From the NCBI RefSeq assembly GCF_030272615.1, contig NC_081412.1, positions 138,760,747-138,824,746 of the forward strand: DNA of 64,000 nucleotides. The letters are read 5' to 3'. Each line of letters starts with the position of its first letter. Positions within the stretch are counted from its first letter, which is position 1. This document shows positions 35,560 to 47,428 of the stretch, piece by piece. Position numbers and translations under genes: made by a program. Under the pieces are notes generated by a model. The model ran no database searches. It was not told the DNA's origin and was given only the letters and a program-made list of their open reading frames with translations. The stretch is from Cryptomeria japonica (taxonomy: Eukaryota; Streptophyta; Pinopsida; Cupressales; Cupressaceae).

Positions 35560-35903
35560 TTGTTCAAACTCCCCTACATGCTAAAAGGAAAAACTTATGG
35601 GTAGTAGACAGTGAATGCTCCAACCACATGATTATTGACAAGAAGAAATTCATTAAGTTTGAAGATTGGAATGGAGGCTCAGTAAGGTTTGGAGATAATT
35701 CATCATTCAAAATCAAGGGTAAAGGTACTCTAAACATAGATGGCAAGCTGAAAGCTCATGATGTTTATTATGTGGAAGGTTTGAAACACAATCTACTCAG
35801 TGTGAGTCAAATGTGTGATAAAGGATATAAGTTTACATTTGATTCCAAGGGCTGTGAAATTAGAAAAGAGAGTAATGGTAAAGTAGTTGCATATGGTAAA
35901 TGA
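35556..35903 (+). pseudogene. E protease
   Basis: WVVDSECSNHM is the copia protease active site (normally DSGCS-HM) with Gly changed to Glu. Then come GSVRFGDNS, IKGKGTL, VYYVEGLKHNLLSVSQMCDKGY. Ends at a stop after VAYGK. Confidence 0.8.
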
Positions 35904-36966
35904 ATAGATGGAAATGTATACAACTTGAAGGAATGTTTTGAGTCTCAATGTATGATGGGACAAGTTGTGGCATAGAATGTTAGGACACATGAACTTTGAT
36001 AATTTGGTTAAAGTGAGAAAGAAAGGATTTGTACGACACATACCATAGATTATAAAACCTACAAGAACCTTCTGTGACGAGTGCCAAAGAGGGAAGAAAA
36101 CTAAACTAAGCTTCAAGACTAAAGAGTATTCAACTACAAGACCTCTTGAGCTTGTGCATACTGATATGTGTGGACCTACAAGAACAAGAGCCCTAAATGG
36201 AGAAATATACTTCATGCTCCTCATAGATGATTTTTTGAAGATGACATGGGTCACCTTTCTTCAAGACAAGTCACATACATTTGAAAGATTCAAAATCTTG
36301 AAGAAGATGGTAGAAAAAGAGAGTGGTTACAAGGTGAAATGTCTGAGGTCAGACCGTGGAGGTGAGTTCACATCAAATGAGTTTGAAGACTACTGTGAGA
36401 GACATGGAATCAGAAGATGATATTCATCCCTTAGGACACCACAACAAAATGGTGTTGTGAAAAGGAAGAATAGAACAATCAAAGAGATGGCAAGGACAAT
36501 GTTAAATGAAGCTAATATGCCTAATGTCTATTGGAAAGAGGCAGTTCACACAGTTGTATACACCTTAAACATAGTTCAACTAAGGGTGAACAACAATATG
36601 ACACCTTGTGAACTATGGTATGATAGAAGACCCTCAGTCAAGTGTTTCATGGTGTTTGGCAGAAAATGTTTTGTCAAAAGAGATGAAGATGGATTAGGTA
36701 GCTTTCAATCAAGATGTGATGAAGGTATCTTCTTAGGATACTCTACTCACATCAAGGTCTACAAGTGTTTTAAAAAAAGGCTAAAGAAAGTGGTTGAAAG
36801 TGTACATGTGAGAATTGATGAAGATCTAAATAAAGGTAACCATACCACAGTAAATTGGATTGAAGAACCATGTGTTGAAGATGAAGAGCAATCTGAAAGT
36901 AAACAAGAAGAGACTCCTAGCAAATCTCCAAATAGATATGTACAAAAGAATCACCTTGAGGATTAG
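35904..36966 (+). pseudogene. E integrase
   Basis: A zinc-binding region HRMLGHMNFDNL and CDECQRGK (about 35970-36090, frameshifted) is followed by the core: Asp in HTDMCGPT (about 36162), Asp in RSDRGGEF (about 36352), and NGVVKRKNRT (about 36450), where the catalytic Glu is Lys. Then the WGYxP-like C-terminal part (KCFMVFGRKCFVKR). A stop at 36418 splits it. Confidence 0.85.
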
Positions 36967-36990
36967 ATTATTGGCAACAAGAATGATGGT

Positions 36991-37857
36991 GTGGAAACTA
37001 GAAGGAGAGCAAGGAACAATGAGAAAGTAAACTTTTTTCTTATAGCTAAGATGGAACCCAGAACATGCGATGAAGCCAACAAGAGGGAGAAGTGGGTGAA
37101 GGCTATGGAAGAAGAGTTGCAACAGATTGAGAAGAACAAAGAACTGGTTCCTAGACATATAGAAAAAAATGTCATTGGGACAAAATGGGTCTACAGGAAC
37201 AAGATGAATGAAGAAGGCAATGTAGTAAGAAACAAGGCAAGACTAGTGTGCAAGGGATATGCTCAAGTAGAGGTCATAGATTTTGAGGAGACATTTGCAC
37301 CTATTGCAAGGCTCAAAGCAATCAGAAAGTTCTTGGCAATCTCAACCTATAAAGGATATAAATTATATAAAATGGATGTTAAATATACATTTCTCAATGG
37401 AAATATAGAAGAAGAGGTCTACATTGAGAAACCTGAAGGGTTTCAGCTACATGAAGATGAGAATTGTGTTTGCAGATTTAAGAAAGCGTTATATGGTCTG
37501 AAGCAGGCACCTAGAGCATGGTATTGTAGGTTGGATAAGTACTTACATCAGCAAGGATTCAAAAAGGGAAATGTTGACAACAAATTATACATTAAGGTGT
37601 ATGGAAACCACATGATCATAGTTGTGGTATATGTAGATGACATTATCTTTGGAGGCAACAAAGATATTTTATGCAAAGAATTTGCTGATCAGATGCAATC
37701 AGAGTTTCAAATGTCCATGTTTGGAGAGTTATCATATTTTCTTGGTTTGCAAATATCTCCCAAGAATAAGGGCATATTCATTTCTCAAACCAAGTATGCT
37801 CAAGACATATTGAATAAATTTCAAATGGAGGATAGAAAACTGGTTGGTACCCCCTAG
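36991..37857 (+). pseudogene. E reverse transcriptase
   Basis: An open frame of 288 codons covering the copia [68 protein letters not shown], then intact YVDDIIFGG (about 37630-37656) and FLGLQI. It ends at a TAG after VGTP, the usual approach to RNase H. Best preserved enzyme domain in the window. Confidence 0.9.
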
Positions 37858-38612
37858 TGATAGGATGCAAGTTAAGAAAAGATGATGAGTCACCTAGTGT
37901 AGATCAGACCTTGTATAGATCCATGATTGGAAGCCTATTATATCTTACAACATCAAGGCCTAATATAGTTCAAGATATGTGCATGGTTACAATATTTCAA
38001 GATGCTCCTAAGAAACCACATGTCAATCTCATTAGGAGGACATTCAAGTATCTATAGGGGACACTTTTTTATGGTTTATGGTATCCAAAGAAAGGAGATT
38101 TTATTTTGCAAACCTATACTAATGTAGATTGGGTAGGATGTGTAGATGATAGGAAGAGTACCAGTGTTGGAGCTTTCTTCCTTGGAGATAGGTTAGTGTC
38201 ATGGCACAATAAGAAGCAAGAATCCATTTCACTATAAACTACTAAAGCAAAATGCATTGCGGCTACTACATGTTGCTAACAAGTGTTGTGGATGAAACAA
38301 ACACTGAAGGATATTCAGGTAGAGTTTTTAGATCCTATTCCCATCATGTGTGACAACTCAAGTTAAATCAATACATCAAAGAACCCTTTCATGCATTCTA
38401 GGACAAAGCACATTGCAATCAAATATCATTTTCTTAGGGAAAAAGTTGCAGAGAAAGAGGTACAAGTTGAATATGTGTCCAGCAGTGAACAAATTGCTTA
38501 TATTTTCATAAAGCCCCTACCTAAGGACAACTTTGAATATCTGAGACAAAAATTGGGTTTTCTTCCACCCGCATTTTTTTTTTCACTTTCCACCTTGGAA
38601 CCTCATGAATAG
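37858..38612 (+). pseudogene. E RNase H
   Basis: YRSMIGSLLYLTTSRPNI, then a shifted segment containing the SWHNKKQ-like and AEY-like parts (about 38190-38300) with stops, and the C-terminal SRTKHIAIKYHFLRE and IFIKPLPKD motifs at 38391-38612. Copia RNase H. Confidence 0.8.
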
Positions 38613-38932
38613 TCTCAGGGGGAGTTTTGAATCTTTATAAGCAGTATTGGGACTTCTTTTTATATTGTAATAGTGGTTCATCTAGCTACAGGAAACAAAG
38701 ATAGACTAATATGAAGATAGGACATCTTTAAAAAACTTGTAAGAGAGATTTCTAATGTGTTGCAGATGTTTCAAGATTGATTCCATTAATTGCTATAGAA
38801 AAGAAAAAGGGGGAGATCATGAGCAGTTGACAGTTGGTTCTTTCACCCTTTGCCATTTTTGTCAAAGGGGGAGAAATGTTATGTCTAAGAGTGGTATGCA
38901 AGTGTGTTGACATCAATGCCAAAGGGTGAGAT
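38613..38932 (+). other. E 3' untranslated region with polypurine tract
   Basis: Non-coding. Ends in AAAGGGTGAGAT (38921-38932), the plus-strand primer, directly before TGTTGGCA. An earlier AAAGGGGGAGA-like run lies near 38806 and another near 38870. Confidence 0.75.
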
Positions 38933-39140
38933 TGTTGGCATTATTGTCATTGATTTTAACAAGTGTAACAAGGATGTCAAGAGGTTGCAGAGATGCAGGC
39001 TGCAGAAGTGCATAACACAAAGACATGAAAATCACACAACACATAGGTTATGCAGTCATGCATAGCACGACGTTTTATGCTATAGGGGTCTTGACCATGC
39101 TCTTTGGCTCAATGTGTCAACAATGATATGGAGTTACGAG
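38933..39140 (+). repeat. 3' LTR of E, left part
   Basis: First 208 bp of the 3' LTR, matching 31484 onward. Cut at 39140 by D. Confidence 0.85.
39136..39140. repeat. Target site duplication of D, left (acgag)
   Basis: acgag here and at 59941-59945 flanks D exactly. Confidence 0.85.
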
Positions 39141-40393
39141 TGTTAGTCCCAACCAGTGCTGAGAGGGGAGGGGTGAATCAACACTATACCAGTTTTTGCC
39201 TGATTTAACCTTAATCAAAGTTTCTATTCAAACTTAACACTTATCAATATAAGAAGCATTAATAAGAAACATGCACACATAAAATCAAACACACATGACT
39301 ACCAAGATTTATCACGTGGAAACCCAAATGGGAGAAAACCACAGTGTGAGTAGAAACTCACAAAATCTGCACTCTTTTGGAGTACACTTGGTGAGGAGCC
39401 ATCCCTGTTAGGAGATTACAAAAATACTGTTAGGTGCCTCCGAGTTAAGAGGTTTTATTTAAGGCCTGTTAGAGGTAGCCTTGTTAAAGGACTTAGGATC
39501 ATCAATTAAGATGTCACACGGTTAAGGGATTTAACAAAGGGACCTGTTAAAGTCCACCTAGTTAAGGGATTTTGTTGTTGTAGTTATTAGAAAACAATAG
39601 AGAGAATGATCTGCTATAGTAGCTACTCTTAGCTTAATTAGATACAATTGGATCTCTTTGTTTTGACCACTAGTTACACTTACTTTGTATTTCACTTGCT
39701 CTGCACTCTACTGGTGCTCTACATTCTTTGTTTACTCTTCATAGTATTTGAGCTTTGAACACTCTCTTCACCACTCTGCTATTCACTTAGTAGTTCTGCA
39801 CTCTTCTCACCTTGTCGGATTGCCTCTCTTCAAAATTGCACTTAGCAATCTTATGATCAAACTTTTTGGTTTTTGCCAAAAACCTTTATACCATGTTTTG
39901 TCGACACATATTTGTTGATTCCTAAATGATTTTACACCTAACACTCGGTAGATTTGAAATTGAAATATTCCCACACTTTCTCTACGTGCTCTCCATCAAT
40001 CTCGCCAACAATTGATCCTTATCTGCCATCGCAACTCATAATTCTACCAACTTATGGGTCATGTTTTGCCTTTTTAATGCGAACCAAAAATTCTGCACAA
40101 ATCTCACCTTAACTAGTTGTTAACTGCTGTAGACTTCACTAGTAGTTTTTTTTAATGATATCTCACCATGACCGACTCACCTTTAGTCATTGCATCTAGC
40201 TTACCGATCACTATTCCAAGATTCTCGGTGGATAGCATTCTTCAACCTATATCATCGGTTCACCATTGTAACTCTTCTTCTTTTACCACCGGTCATTGAT
40301 CATCAAATAGACTGATCACCTATCTATCCAGAGTGTTTCGGTAGTGCATAAGACTACTAAACTGCAATTTGATTCACCTCTTGTGATTGCATC
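39141..40393 (-). repeat. 3' LTR of D, part 1
   Basis: Terminal 1,253 bp (the element's 3' side) of D's 3' LTR, ending GGGACTAACA on the minus strand. TATAAAG on the minus strand at 39894-39900. Interrupted at 40393 by N-B. Confidence 0.85.
40389..40393. repeat. Target site duplication of N-B, left (gcatc)
   Basis: gcatc here against acatc at 46807-46811. D's other LTR reads acatc at 52959-52963 with no insertion, so the left copy has one transition. Confidence 0.8.
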
Positions 40394-41202
40394 TGTTAGG
40401 GTTCCCACAGATACTGAGAGTAGGGGGTGAATCAGTATCTGACCAGTATTATAATTTTCTTAAGACAAAACATGTAGAACATAAAGTAACAGTGTACCGG
40501 TATGCAAGAAATAATGTAATAAATAGAATCAAAAACATCCACATGAAAAGAACACCATAACACAAGATGTTTAACGAGGAAACCCGGTGTGGGAAAAACC
40601 TCGGTGGAATTTGTGACCCACAATATTCACTTACTGGCCAATAAGAGAATATTACTTACAATAGGGGCCTACACATGCAGGAAGGCCAATTACCTAGAGC
40701 ACACTGCTCAGTGAGAAGTCACACCGACTTACAATAAGGATTAAACTAATCCAATGATCTGTACTAATTTATAATAGCATCTCCAATGCCAGATTCAGTA
40801 CCGGTTCTTGCTCTGTTCTTTACACATACCCTTGACCTATAATTCGCACATTAGGTTTGTCTAATAATTTTCTTTATGCTCGCATACCTATCCCTACAAA
40901 TGTCTATAATGATCTCTTTTATATACAAGAGTCATTTTACAATTTGCCAAGTCGGCTTGCAATAATAATCAAAATATTACATATCAAAAATCATGTCGGC
41001 CTTTGTGTCAGTATGCATCTTTTCTTCTATGCCGGTGCTAGTGCTGGTGTAAAGTGGTTTTGCTGATGTCGGTGCACTGTCTTGCTTGAATAATGCTTTG
41101 CCGGTAGAATGTCTTGCCAGTGCCATAGGATTGCAAGGTTGCCATCAATGACAAAACCTTCAATCACACACAATGTCTCATTGGAGTGTCCATATGCCAA
41201 CA
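40394..41202 (-). repeat. 3' LTR of N-B
   Basis: TGTTGGCA at 41202 to CCTAACA at 40394, 809 bp. Contains clustered CCGGY-derived motifs near 40990-41130. Confidence 0.9.
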
Positions 41203-41203
41203 A

Positions 41204-41214
41204 TCTCCCCCTTT
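41204..41214 (-). other. Polypurine tract of N-B
   Basis: AAAGGGGGAGA on the minus strand, directly upstream of the 3' LTR, as in N-C, and near-identical in E. Confidence 0.8.
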
Positions 41215-41447
41215 GGCATTGATGGCAACACTCATGAGAAATTTCAAAAAGATGTCCAAAAATGTGTAGACCAAAAATTTACCAAAAAAAAATGAGGGAC
41301 TCCCCTTGAGCATATGATCGCTGTGTTTTGAATTTTCTCATCCTACTACTCCCCCTTTGGCATCAATGACAAAGGTTGTCAAGATGTTAGTAGAGTTTGT
41401 AGTTATACCAGTCCATGACCTCAACCTTATAGTTGGGTAGTTATTAT

Positions 41448-44400
41448 CTACAAAAGATCACCCAAAATTAAGTTTATACTATCCATAAACTTTTTGCTAT
41501 CTTTTATTGATGTTTCAGTTCTCTTCACAGTGCCGGTGAGATGCTGCAATTGCTCTGCCAGTGTTTTACTTCCCGGTGATAATGCCTCTAAGATTTCCTT
41601 CCATAGAGATGCTAGATAATCCAATCTTGGACTTAGTTTAGATCTCAAGTATTTTGCCTTATTTATTATTGTCTCTTTCTCTTTCTCCTGTTTAAGTAAT
41701 TCTGCCTCAAAATTTGCTAACTTATCTTCAAAAATAGATAATGAATCTGGTGAGTTGACAAAATTGTCTGCAAGCTTGTTTATCTCTTCGTGTGTCTTGC
41801 TTATCTTCTTGTCTATATCTATAGTCAGGAAGTTTGTTTTGCATGTGTCTTTGTATAGGTTTTTGTACTCTTTTAACAAACTACACAGTTCCGGTAGAAG
41901 TGTGTCAAAATCTCTATTACACTTCTTAATTTCTTCCTCAAAGAATTTTTGTTTCTTCTTTTCTACAATGTCCTTTACAGATTCTACCTTTATTTTCTTA
42001 ATATTTCTAGAAATGTATTTACATAGTGTATCCAACTGTCCTAAAGAATCTTTATTATCTATATTACAATTAGGGGCTATTGTTTTCAAAATTGGTATTG
42101 AATCATCTATTACTTTGTAAGCTTGTGAGCTATAGTCAGTTATTTTCTTGATGGATTCAAGTAATACCTCAGTCACATTTGTTGATTTTGATGGTGACCC
42201 AACAAACTGAGTACCGGTGGAAGTGACCATGCTTGTATTGACCTCTGGTAGGTCAGTTTGTGTCTGCATTTCCTTTAGCACTGGTTTTCCTGCTTCATTT
42301 CTTACCATTGGCATCTATTCTGTAGCCTTTAGCTTTGTCGGTTTCTCTATTTGTGCTTCAGATTCCATCTTTTTCCCTGTATCCACTGCCAGTTGCTCTG
42401 TATTTCCTATTATCGGAGGCTCTTTGGCCATATCTGATTTTTCACTTGGGTCTTTATCAATTGTTATGTTGATCTTTAGGGTATCAACATTTACAGTGAA
42501 TAGGACTTTAGGATTTGTTTTGCTATCCTCTACATCCATGCTTTTAGTTGCTGGTTAGTTTTCAGGGATTGCAATTTTTACAGGTGGAGGTAGGTTATCT
42601 TTAATCTTTATGCTTGGTGGTCCACCAACTTTCCCTTTCTCTTTGTCCTTATCTTTCTGATATACCTTAATAGGCTAGGGATTCCTATATTCTTCTTGTT
42701 TCTCTTTTTCAACCAAAAATATGTCCCAACCATCTTCTATTTCCTCTGAAACCTCTATAACTCTACCTACCATCAGTGAAATATGCTGGTGTGCAGTGGA
42801 AAAAACTGTTCGGTTGGCCTGAGCTATTAGATCATCAATTTCTTTTAGGGAATTTATCAGATATATAGCAAGTAGTTTTTCTACTTTTATTTTCTTGTCC
42901 AGTTCAATTACTCCTTGCCTTCTGGCCTCAAGTCTTTTGTATAAGTAATCGGGAATTTCATTTAAGACTTCCATCAAAACCTTTTTAAACATGTCCATGT
43001 GTAGTATTACACTCTCCTGAACTTGCCCTTTCTCATCAGCCGATAGGGTGTCATAAATTTCCTTTATGTTCTTCAGTTTTCCTTCCTCTGTGATCTCATT
43101 TAACAAAATGTCTAGAGGTGCCAAGTCAGTTTTTGCCTTTTTCTTTTTCTTAGGGGTCAGCTTCCTTTTAGGTGTGACTTTTCTGATCGGAGATCTCACA
43201 GCTTGTTGCTTCTGCCTTGTCCTTCTAGGTGAAGGAGTGGTTGTCGGTGAGGGGTCTCTTTTCCTAACAGCTCTTTTAAAGGTTGCTAGCATATCTCCTT
43301 CTGAGGAAGTACCTACCAGTGATAGATGAGCTTCAGGTTGTGGGGCTACCAACTCATCTTCAGTTATGCCGGTTTTCTTTAATACATCTTCCTTAATGGC
43401 TTTTGCTTGTCTGGATCCTTTTCTCACAAAAGCTTCTACCTTCTTCACTCTTTTCTTTGATTGAATTTGGCTTTCTATGGTTTCAGCACTACCAAATATT
43501 TCTTCTTTAGGTTCATTTGGGGCTTCCAGAAGTGCTTTGGCATAAGTTTCAACTATGTGGTCATCTGTTTCATAGCCCATTTCTGTTACCCAGATTGTCC
43601 TGGGGATGACTGCTTCCATCCATATTTCATCCTTTTTGATAACAAAGCATATATCATCTTTGTATTTGTCTACAATCTTTTGTGATAACCTTGTCCTTTT
43701 CTTCATTTTTGTCTTTAGTGCTTGGAAAAAGTCATGAATGATGTTTTCCTTATTCTCACCCATGGTATTGAACAGTTTTGTCAGTTGCTTTCCTACCGGT
43801 ATGTCATATCTGAAATCTTTATATCCTATACCAGGAACTTGTTTTGTTATATGAAGCATTAGACACACTAACAGATTTCCAAATCTGAAGGTTCCTTTCT
43901 TATCCTTCTTTATCTTTCCAAGGTTGTCTATCAGTTCATCCTTTAGCCATTCACAGATGTCAATTTTTGCATTGTTGGTTATTATGTCATAAGCACTCTT
44001 GATGCATGAACTTGAAACTGAGTTGAGTCTATTGGCATGAGTGGCTTTGTAACCTAATATCATGCTTATGAATCTCACATTTGTAACCTTTACATCATTA
44101 ACCCTTAAAGATCTTTTATCGGATGTTGCACCTGTTAGGTCAATGACTAAATCATTTGAAACTTTCTTGTTTTTATCTGGTCTTTTACCGGTGGTCGGTA
44201 ACCTTGTGATAGCCTTTACCACTTGCTTGGTGATCTTATGAATTGTATCTAACCAAAAAAAATCTCCATGAAATCCTAATCACATACTTAGGAAATTCAG
44301 GAATACTAAGGATTTCTATGAATCCTAGGGTTTCAGTGTTTTTGTGTTCAGCTTTGATATTGTCGGTATCATCACATATCTCAGTTTTGTACATGGTTTT

Positions 44401-44613
44401 GATTTCCTCATCTCCCATCTCTTCAATATTACAGTGAATATACATTCTAGGGTCTTCAGCATATACAACACCTTTAGGGATTTGAGAGAATGCACCTAAT
44501 GTATCATCTTTCTTTGCTATTTCGGGGACCAACTGAAATATGGGCCTATGTCTTTTAATTACTTCCACAATAGTAGGGTTCACTATGTATTCAATTGCAG
44601 AGGTGGATGCCAT
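41448..44613 (-). pseudogene. Family N ORF2 in N-B (about 1,055 codons, few breaks)
   Basis: ATG at 44613 (MASTSAIEY). One frameshift near 44230 and stops near 42674, 42555 and 42312; otherwise open to the natural end at 41448. It shows the full layout: conserved N-terminal and central regions as in N-A, basic segment (about 43120-43290), a Pro/Thr/Asp linker (about 42300-42650), then a C-terminal helical domain (KKITDYSSQAYKVIDD, LCKYISRNIKK, FDTLLPELCSLLKEY, KLSPRLDYLASLWKE). No known enzyme motif. The C-terminal domain is as well conserved between N-B and N-C as the rest, so it is part of the same gene. Confidence 0.75.
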
Positions 44614-44807
44614 GATAAAATACCTTTTTCTGTCTTAGATGAATGGTTGCTTGGAGTGTGCTTGCTTCTTGCTCGAAATGCCTTAGCTCAGAAATCTTCG
44701 CGTTCTCTTTATTTGCCGATAATAAGTGATTTTCAACTTCTTTTCTCTAACCGAGGGAATAAGAGCACAAGAGTCATTAGATTTCCAAACCCTCAAGATA
44801 ATTTTCT

Positions 44808-45962
44808 TCAATTAGATGAAGAACTTCCTGTCGGTGGAGCACTACTTTGTCCTACCGGTGGAGCATCACATTGTCCTGCCGGTGGAGCATTTGTTGGTTC
44901 TACCGGTGGAGGAGTATTCCCAATATTTAGATCAGATTTTCTAATCGATTGCTTTGAGAATTCTTGCTTAACCTCTTCAACCTTTTCTTTACCTTTCAAG
45001 CTAGTACCTTTGCTGTCTACCGGTGTACCTTTACTTCTACAAAATTTAGCAATATGACCAATCTTGTTACATGCATAACAAGTTACATTATTTTTCTGAA
45101 TAGCTTTCCCATAACCTATGCCAGTTTGTGTTTTGCATTGATTTGATAAATGTCCAGATCTTCCACAAACATAACATCTTACATTCATTCTACAATTTTT
45201 AGAGTTATGACCAACTTTCTTGCATTTGGAGCATTGACCGGTGGGAGGATTGATATTCTGATAATTCCTAGATCTACATTCATTTGCCCTATGACCATAT
45301 TTATTATAGTTAAATCGTTTTCCATTGAATTTATAAGTATTAGGAGGTCTTACCGGTTTGCTGTGATCCTGAGTATTTTTAGTACCGGAGCTTTCTCCAA
45401 CTTCAAATCCAATTCCAGAAGTGTCACCTTTGGGTTTTTGATTCTTCAATAAGGTACCAAGTTCTTCTAAGCTTTTCTTGAATTTTTCTTTGTGTTGATT
45501 TGCAATTTCCAATTCCCTTTCCAAGATTTCTTTTTGTCTCATTAGTTCATTTGAGTCATTCTGAGTATGCATCAGATCTGTCTTCAACATGTCATTTTCA
45601 TAGCTAAGTCTTGTGTTCTCATTTGCTGCATCACTTAGTCTTCTGGTCAATTCTTCTTCATTCTTCTTTCTATCCTCAATCTCTTTGCAAAATCTCATAG
45701 TCATATCTTGCATTTCATTTTTTGTTGTCATGATCTCTTGTTTCAACTTGCTTATCATATCATTAAGTGATTCCTTTTCATCATTCTCATTTTGCAATTT
45801 TTCACAAAGTTCTCTTTTATTTCTTGCAACAATAAGATTTTCTTGAAGTGCCTAAATGATATCCTGAGCTGCTTTTAAATCATCTTCTAATTTGATATTT
45901 TTAAACTTCTCTGCATCATAGTCAGTAAGAGCTCCTTCAAGTTGCTTCATTAGATTTTCCAT
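44808..45962 (-). pseudogene. Family N ORF1 in N-B (one internal stop)
   Basis: 385 codons from ATG 45962 with a single TAG near 45853; open from 45797 down to 44808. Long coiled coil, then a decayed knuckle RFNYNKYGHRANEC and three intact ones (CSKCKKVGHNSKNC, CYVCGRSGHLSNQC, CYACNKIGHIAKFC). The tail repeats APPxGQ. The spacer to ORF2 (44614-44807) is about 110 bp shorter than in N-A and N-C and lacks the TATA-like box. Confidence 0.8.
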
Positions 45963-46019
45963 TTTTACTGGTGTTAAGATCTTCCTCAAGTTGTTAGGCT
46001 ACTGGAAATAGAGGACTAG

Positions 46020-46031
46020 GCTCTGATACCA
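46020..46031 (-). other. Primer-binding site of N-B
   Basis: TGGTATCAGAGC on the minus strand, the exact initiator-Met type site, two bases inside the LTR. Confidence 0.9.
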
Positions 46032-46033
46032 AT

Positions 46034-46806
46034 TGTTAGGGTTCCCACAAATACTAAGAGGGGGGGTTGAATCAGTATCTGATCGGTATTATAATTTTCT
46101 TAAGACAAAACATGCAGAACATAAAGTAATAGTGTACTGGTATGCAAGCATTAATGTAATAAATAGAATCAAAAACATCCACATGAAAAGAACACCATAA
46201 CACAAGATGTTTAACGAGGAAACCTGGTGTGGGAAAAACCTTGGTGGGATTTGTGACCCACAATATTCACTTACTAGCCAATAAGAGAATATTACTTACA
46301 ATAGGGGCCTGCACATGCAAGAAGGCCAATTGCCTAGAGCACACTGCTTAGTGATAAGTCACACTGACTTACAATAAGGATTAAACTAATCCAATGATCT
46401 GTACTGCTTTATAATAGCATCTCTAATGCCAGATTCAGTACCGGTTCTTGCTCTGTTCTTTACATATACCCTTGACCTATAATTCGCACATTAGGTCTGT
46501 CTAATAATTTTCTTTATGCTCGCATACCTATCCCTACAAATGTCTATAATGATCTCTTTTATATACAAGAGTCATTTTACAATTTGCCAAGTCGGCTTGC
46601 AATAATAATCAAAATATTACATATCAAAAATCATGTCGGCCTTTGTGTCGGTGTAAAGTGGTTTTGCTAATGCCGGTGCACTATCTTGCTTGAATAATGC
46701 TTTGCCGGTAGAATGTCTTGCCGGTGCCATAGGATTGCAAGGTTGCCATCAATGCAAAAACCTTCAATCACACACAATGTCTCATTGGAGTGTCCATATT
46801 CCAACA
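46034..46806 (-). repeat. 5' LTR of N-B
   Basis: 773 bp, TGTTGGAA at 46806 (one base changed from TGTTGGCA) to CCTAACA at 46034. It is 36 bp shorter than the 3' LTR, mostly through a loss near 46650. Confidence 0.85.
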
Positions 46807-46811
46807 ACATC

Positions 46812-47114
46812 ATCATTTCAACTACATGTTTAAGAAACTAATCTCAACACCTATCAGATGCTTGACTGACCAGTTAGCTACTCTATTTATCCTTCAAGCG
46901 ATTAGTCTTAGACCAACACACTGCTTAAGTGTGTCAATGATTCATATTAGGGAAGCATTGAATCCTCCATATTGTTTGCAGCCATGAGTAAACCATTGAG
47001 ATTTATCACACCTCCTTGCCTATGAGCTTGGCCTTATTCATCATTAAGTGTTGGTCATCAATGACAATACTAACTGATGAACTAGTTGTACCATCACCAT
47101 CAGTTTTGCCAGCA
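46812..47114 (-). repeat. 3' LTR of D, part 2
   Basis: First 303 bp of D's 3' LTR, starting TGCTGGCA at 47114. Aligns with 52964-53142 plus 59817-59940. Preceded (minus strand) by the tract AAAGGGGGAGA at 47116-47126. Confidence 0.85.
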
Positions 47115-47128
47115 ATCTCCCCCTTTGG

Positions 47129-47428
47129 CATTGATGGAAACACTTCAAATTGTTCTTTTAGCAACTAGTCACTTCTGCTTCTATTGTACCGATCAGCTAC
47201 TCTGTTTGATCTTGAGTAAATATCTTACTCCCCCTTTCATTGGCTTCCATTCATGTCACATCTGACTTCACTCCCCCTTTAAGAGCAATACCAAAGGTGT
47301 AGTCTAGACATCCTATTTCACATACTGCAATGACTCCTCCCCCTAATAGGAGTAGTCCATAATCATCAATCCAAATACATATATTTTTTAGGAAAATCAT
47401 ACCAGATTGATGTTGTCGCAATCTTCAC
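47129..47428 (-). other. D 3' untranslated region
   Basis: No gene. Contains several C-runs (47180-47350) that read as extra AAAGGGGGAG-like purine tracts on the minus strand. Confidence 0.5.

Larger units (their letters stand above)
40394..46806 (-). mobile_element. Family N copy B, complete
   Basis: Full element on the minus strand: 5' LTR 46034-46806, PBS, ORF1, ORF2, PPT, 3' LTR 40394-41202, with a 5-bp target duplication. The empty site survives in D's 5' LTR at about 52950-52980. About 6.4 kb with no pol. Confidence 0.9.
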
